From Cudoniella acicularis (taxonomy: Eukaryota > Ascomycota > Leotiomycetes > Helotiales > Helotiaceae): DNA of 31,191 nt. This document shows, piece after piece, positions 30,779 to 31,191 of the stretch. A program made the translations under genes and the position numbers. The first letter of the stretch is position 1. Each line of letters starts with the position of its first letter. The notes beneath the pieces are model-generated. The model searched no databases. It saw only the letters and a list, made by a program, of their open reading frames with translations, and had not been told where the DNA came from. The stretch is taken from contig JAAMPI010000589.1 in NCBI GenBank assembly GCA_013054445.1, positions 1-31,191 on the forward strand, given 5' to 3'.

Positions 30779-31191
30779 ATGATACTACCCGATATCCAAG
30801 CCCTACTAGCTCACTGGCCGCAAGCGGTGCATCCCTCTCTAGAGACACTCTACACCGACACCGACAGCTATCTTGAGCGGCAAGCATTCCCCATTTCAAT
30901 TCCAAGAGTTTTAACTCTAACTAATTATATTTTAGCACATTTCCATCTGGGAAGCGTTTACAGAAGTTGAAAGCTGCGAAAACACCCCTTTTAGGCGCTT
31001 CATGGCTCCCAGACGCGCCCTATGAGGTGTTGGAAATTGGCACGAAGTTGTTAATTTGGGTATGCACCACTTTCCCCCTTCCTTCCCTTTCCCTAATACA
31101 AACCCAATTCAAAATAAAATCCTAACCAAACAAACCAACACGGATATTCGTCTGGGACGACGGTACACACACACACTAACCCCACCTTTTT
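30779..31191 (+). CDS. Class I terpene synthase, N-terminal part (cut by window end)
   Basis: This is the start of a fungal class I terpene (sesquiterpene-type) cyclase, which ionises a prenyl diphosphate using Mg2+ bound at an Asp-rich motif. Exon 1 is 30779-30879 (MILPDIQALLAHWPQAVHPSLE, DSYLER). A 56-nt intron (30880-30935) starts with GC, not GT; it has a GCAAGC donor, a CTAAC branch and a TAG acceptor. Exon 2 is 30936-31059 (TFPSGKRLQKLKAAKTPLLG, ASWLPDAPYEVLEIGTKLLIW). The next coding piece, IFVWDD, begins at 31144 and carries the first Asp pair of the DDxxD-type motif; it is probably followed by another intron at 31163. No AG precedes 31144. The reading frame stays open upstream of the ATG (LRGKS just before it resembles longer homologs), so the true start could lie upstream. 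The product cannot be predicted. Confidence 0.72.

Overview
The window comes from the nuclear genome of a filamentous ascomycete (Pezizomycotina). The genes carry many short introns, mostly 46-80 nt, with GTRNGT donors and CTRAC/CTAAC branch sites. They encode typical fungal housekeeping proteins plus accessory enzymes (a GMC oxidoreductase, a terpene synthase, a small secreted protein). The protein resemblances point to Leotiomycetes/Helotiales, but that is a guess from recall, not a computed placement. There are no bacterial features and no CRISPR array. I found no tRNA or rRNA gene by eye.

Layout. 1-802: 3' part of a VPS37-like ESCRT-I subunit (Mod(r) domain), plus strand. 2173-2867: four-exon small secreted protein resembling DUF7907-type fungal proteins. 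4237-6420: seven-exon GMC oxidoreductase. 6421-12521: about 6.1 kb with no gene I can support, holding several diverged copies of a roughly 60-bp repeat. 12522-13125: three-exon conserved hypothetical. 13332-15620 (minus): seven-exon mitochondrial prolyl-tRNA synthetase. It is divergent from 15904-19281, the ribosome-biogenesis factor MAK21/NOC1, across a 283-bp spacer. 19517-20208 (minus): small five-exon hypothetical. 21282-22285: mitochondrial membrane-anchored hotdog thioesterase (UPF0644/FMP10-like). 22965-23887: adenylylsulfate kinase. 24058-25460 (minus): V-ATPase subunit C. 26685-28689: 619-residue hypothetical. 30779-end: 5' part of a class I terpene synthase, cut by the window end.

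The genes are mostly independent housekeeping units rather than one pathway. Accessory genes lie at both ends of the window. I see no new multi-gene system. The most notable result concerns sequence integrity. The VPS37, mitochondrial ProRS and V-ATPase C genes each carry 1-nt frame breaks inside otherwise well conserved coding sequence, two of them in homopolymers in the V-ATPase gene. A small hypothetical gene has a likely additional one. In each case the exon total becomes a multiple of three once the single-base change is undone. Consensus sequencing error is the simplest reading; real decay is the alternative. The terpene synthase has a probable GC-AG intron and then an intron with no AG acceptor where one is expected.
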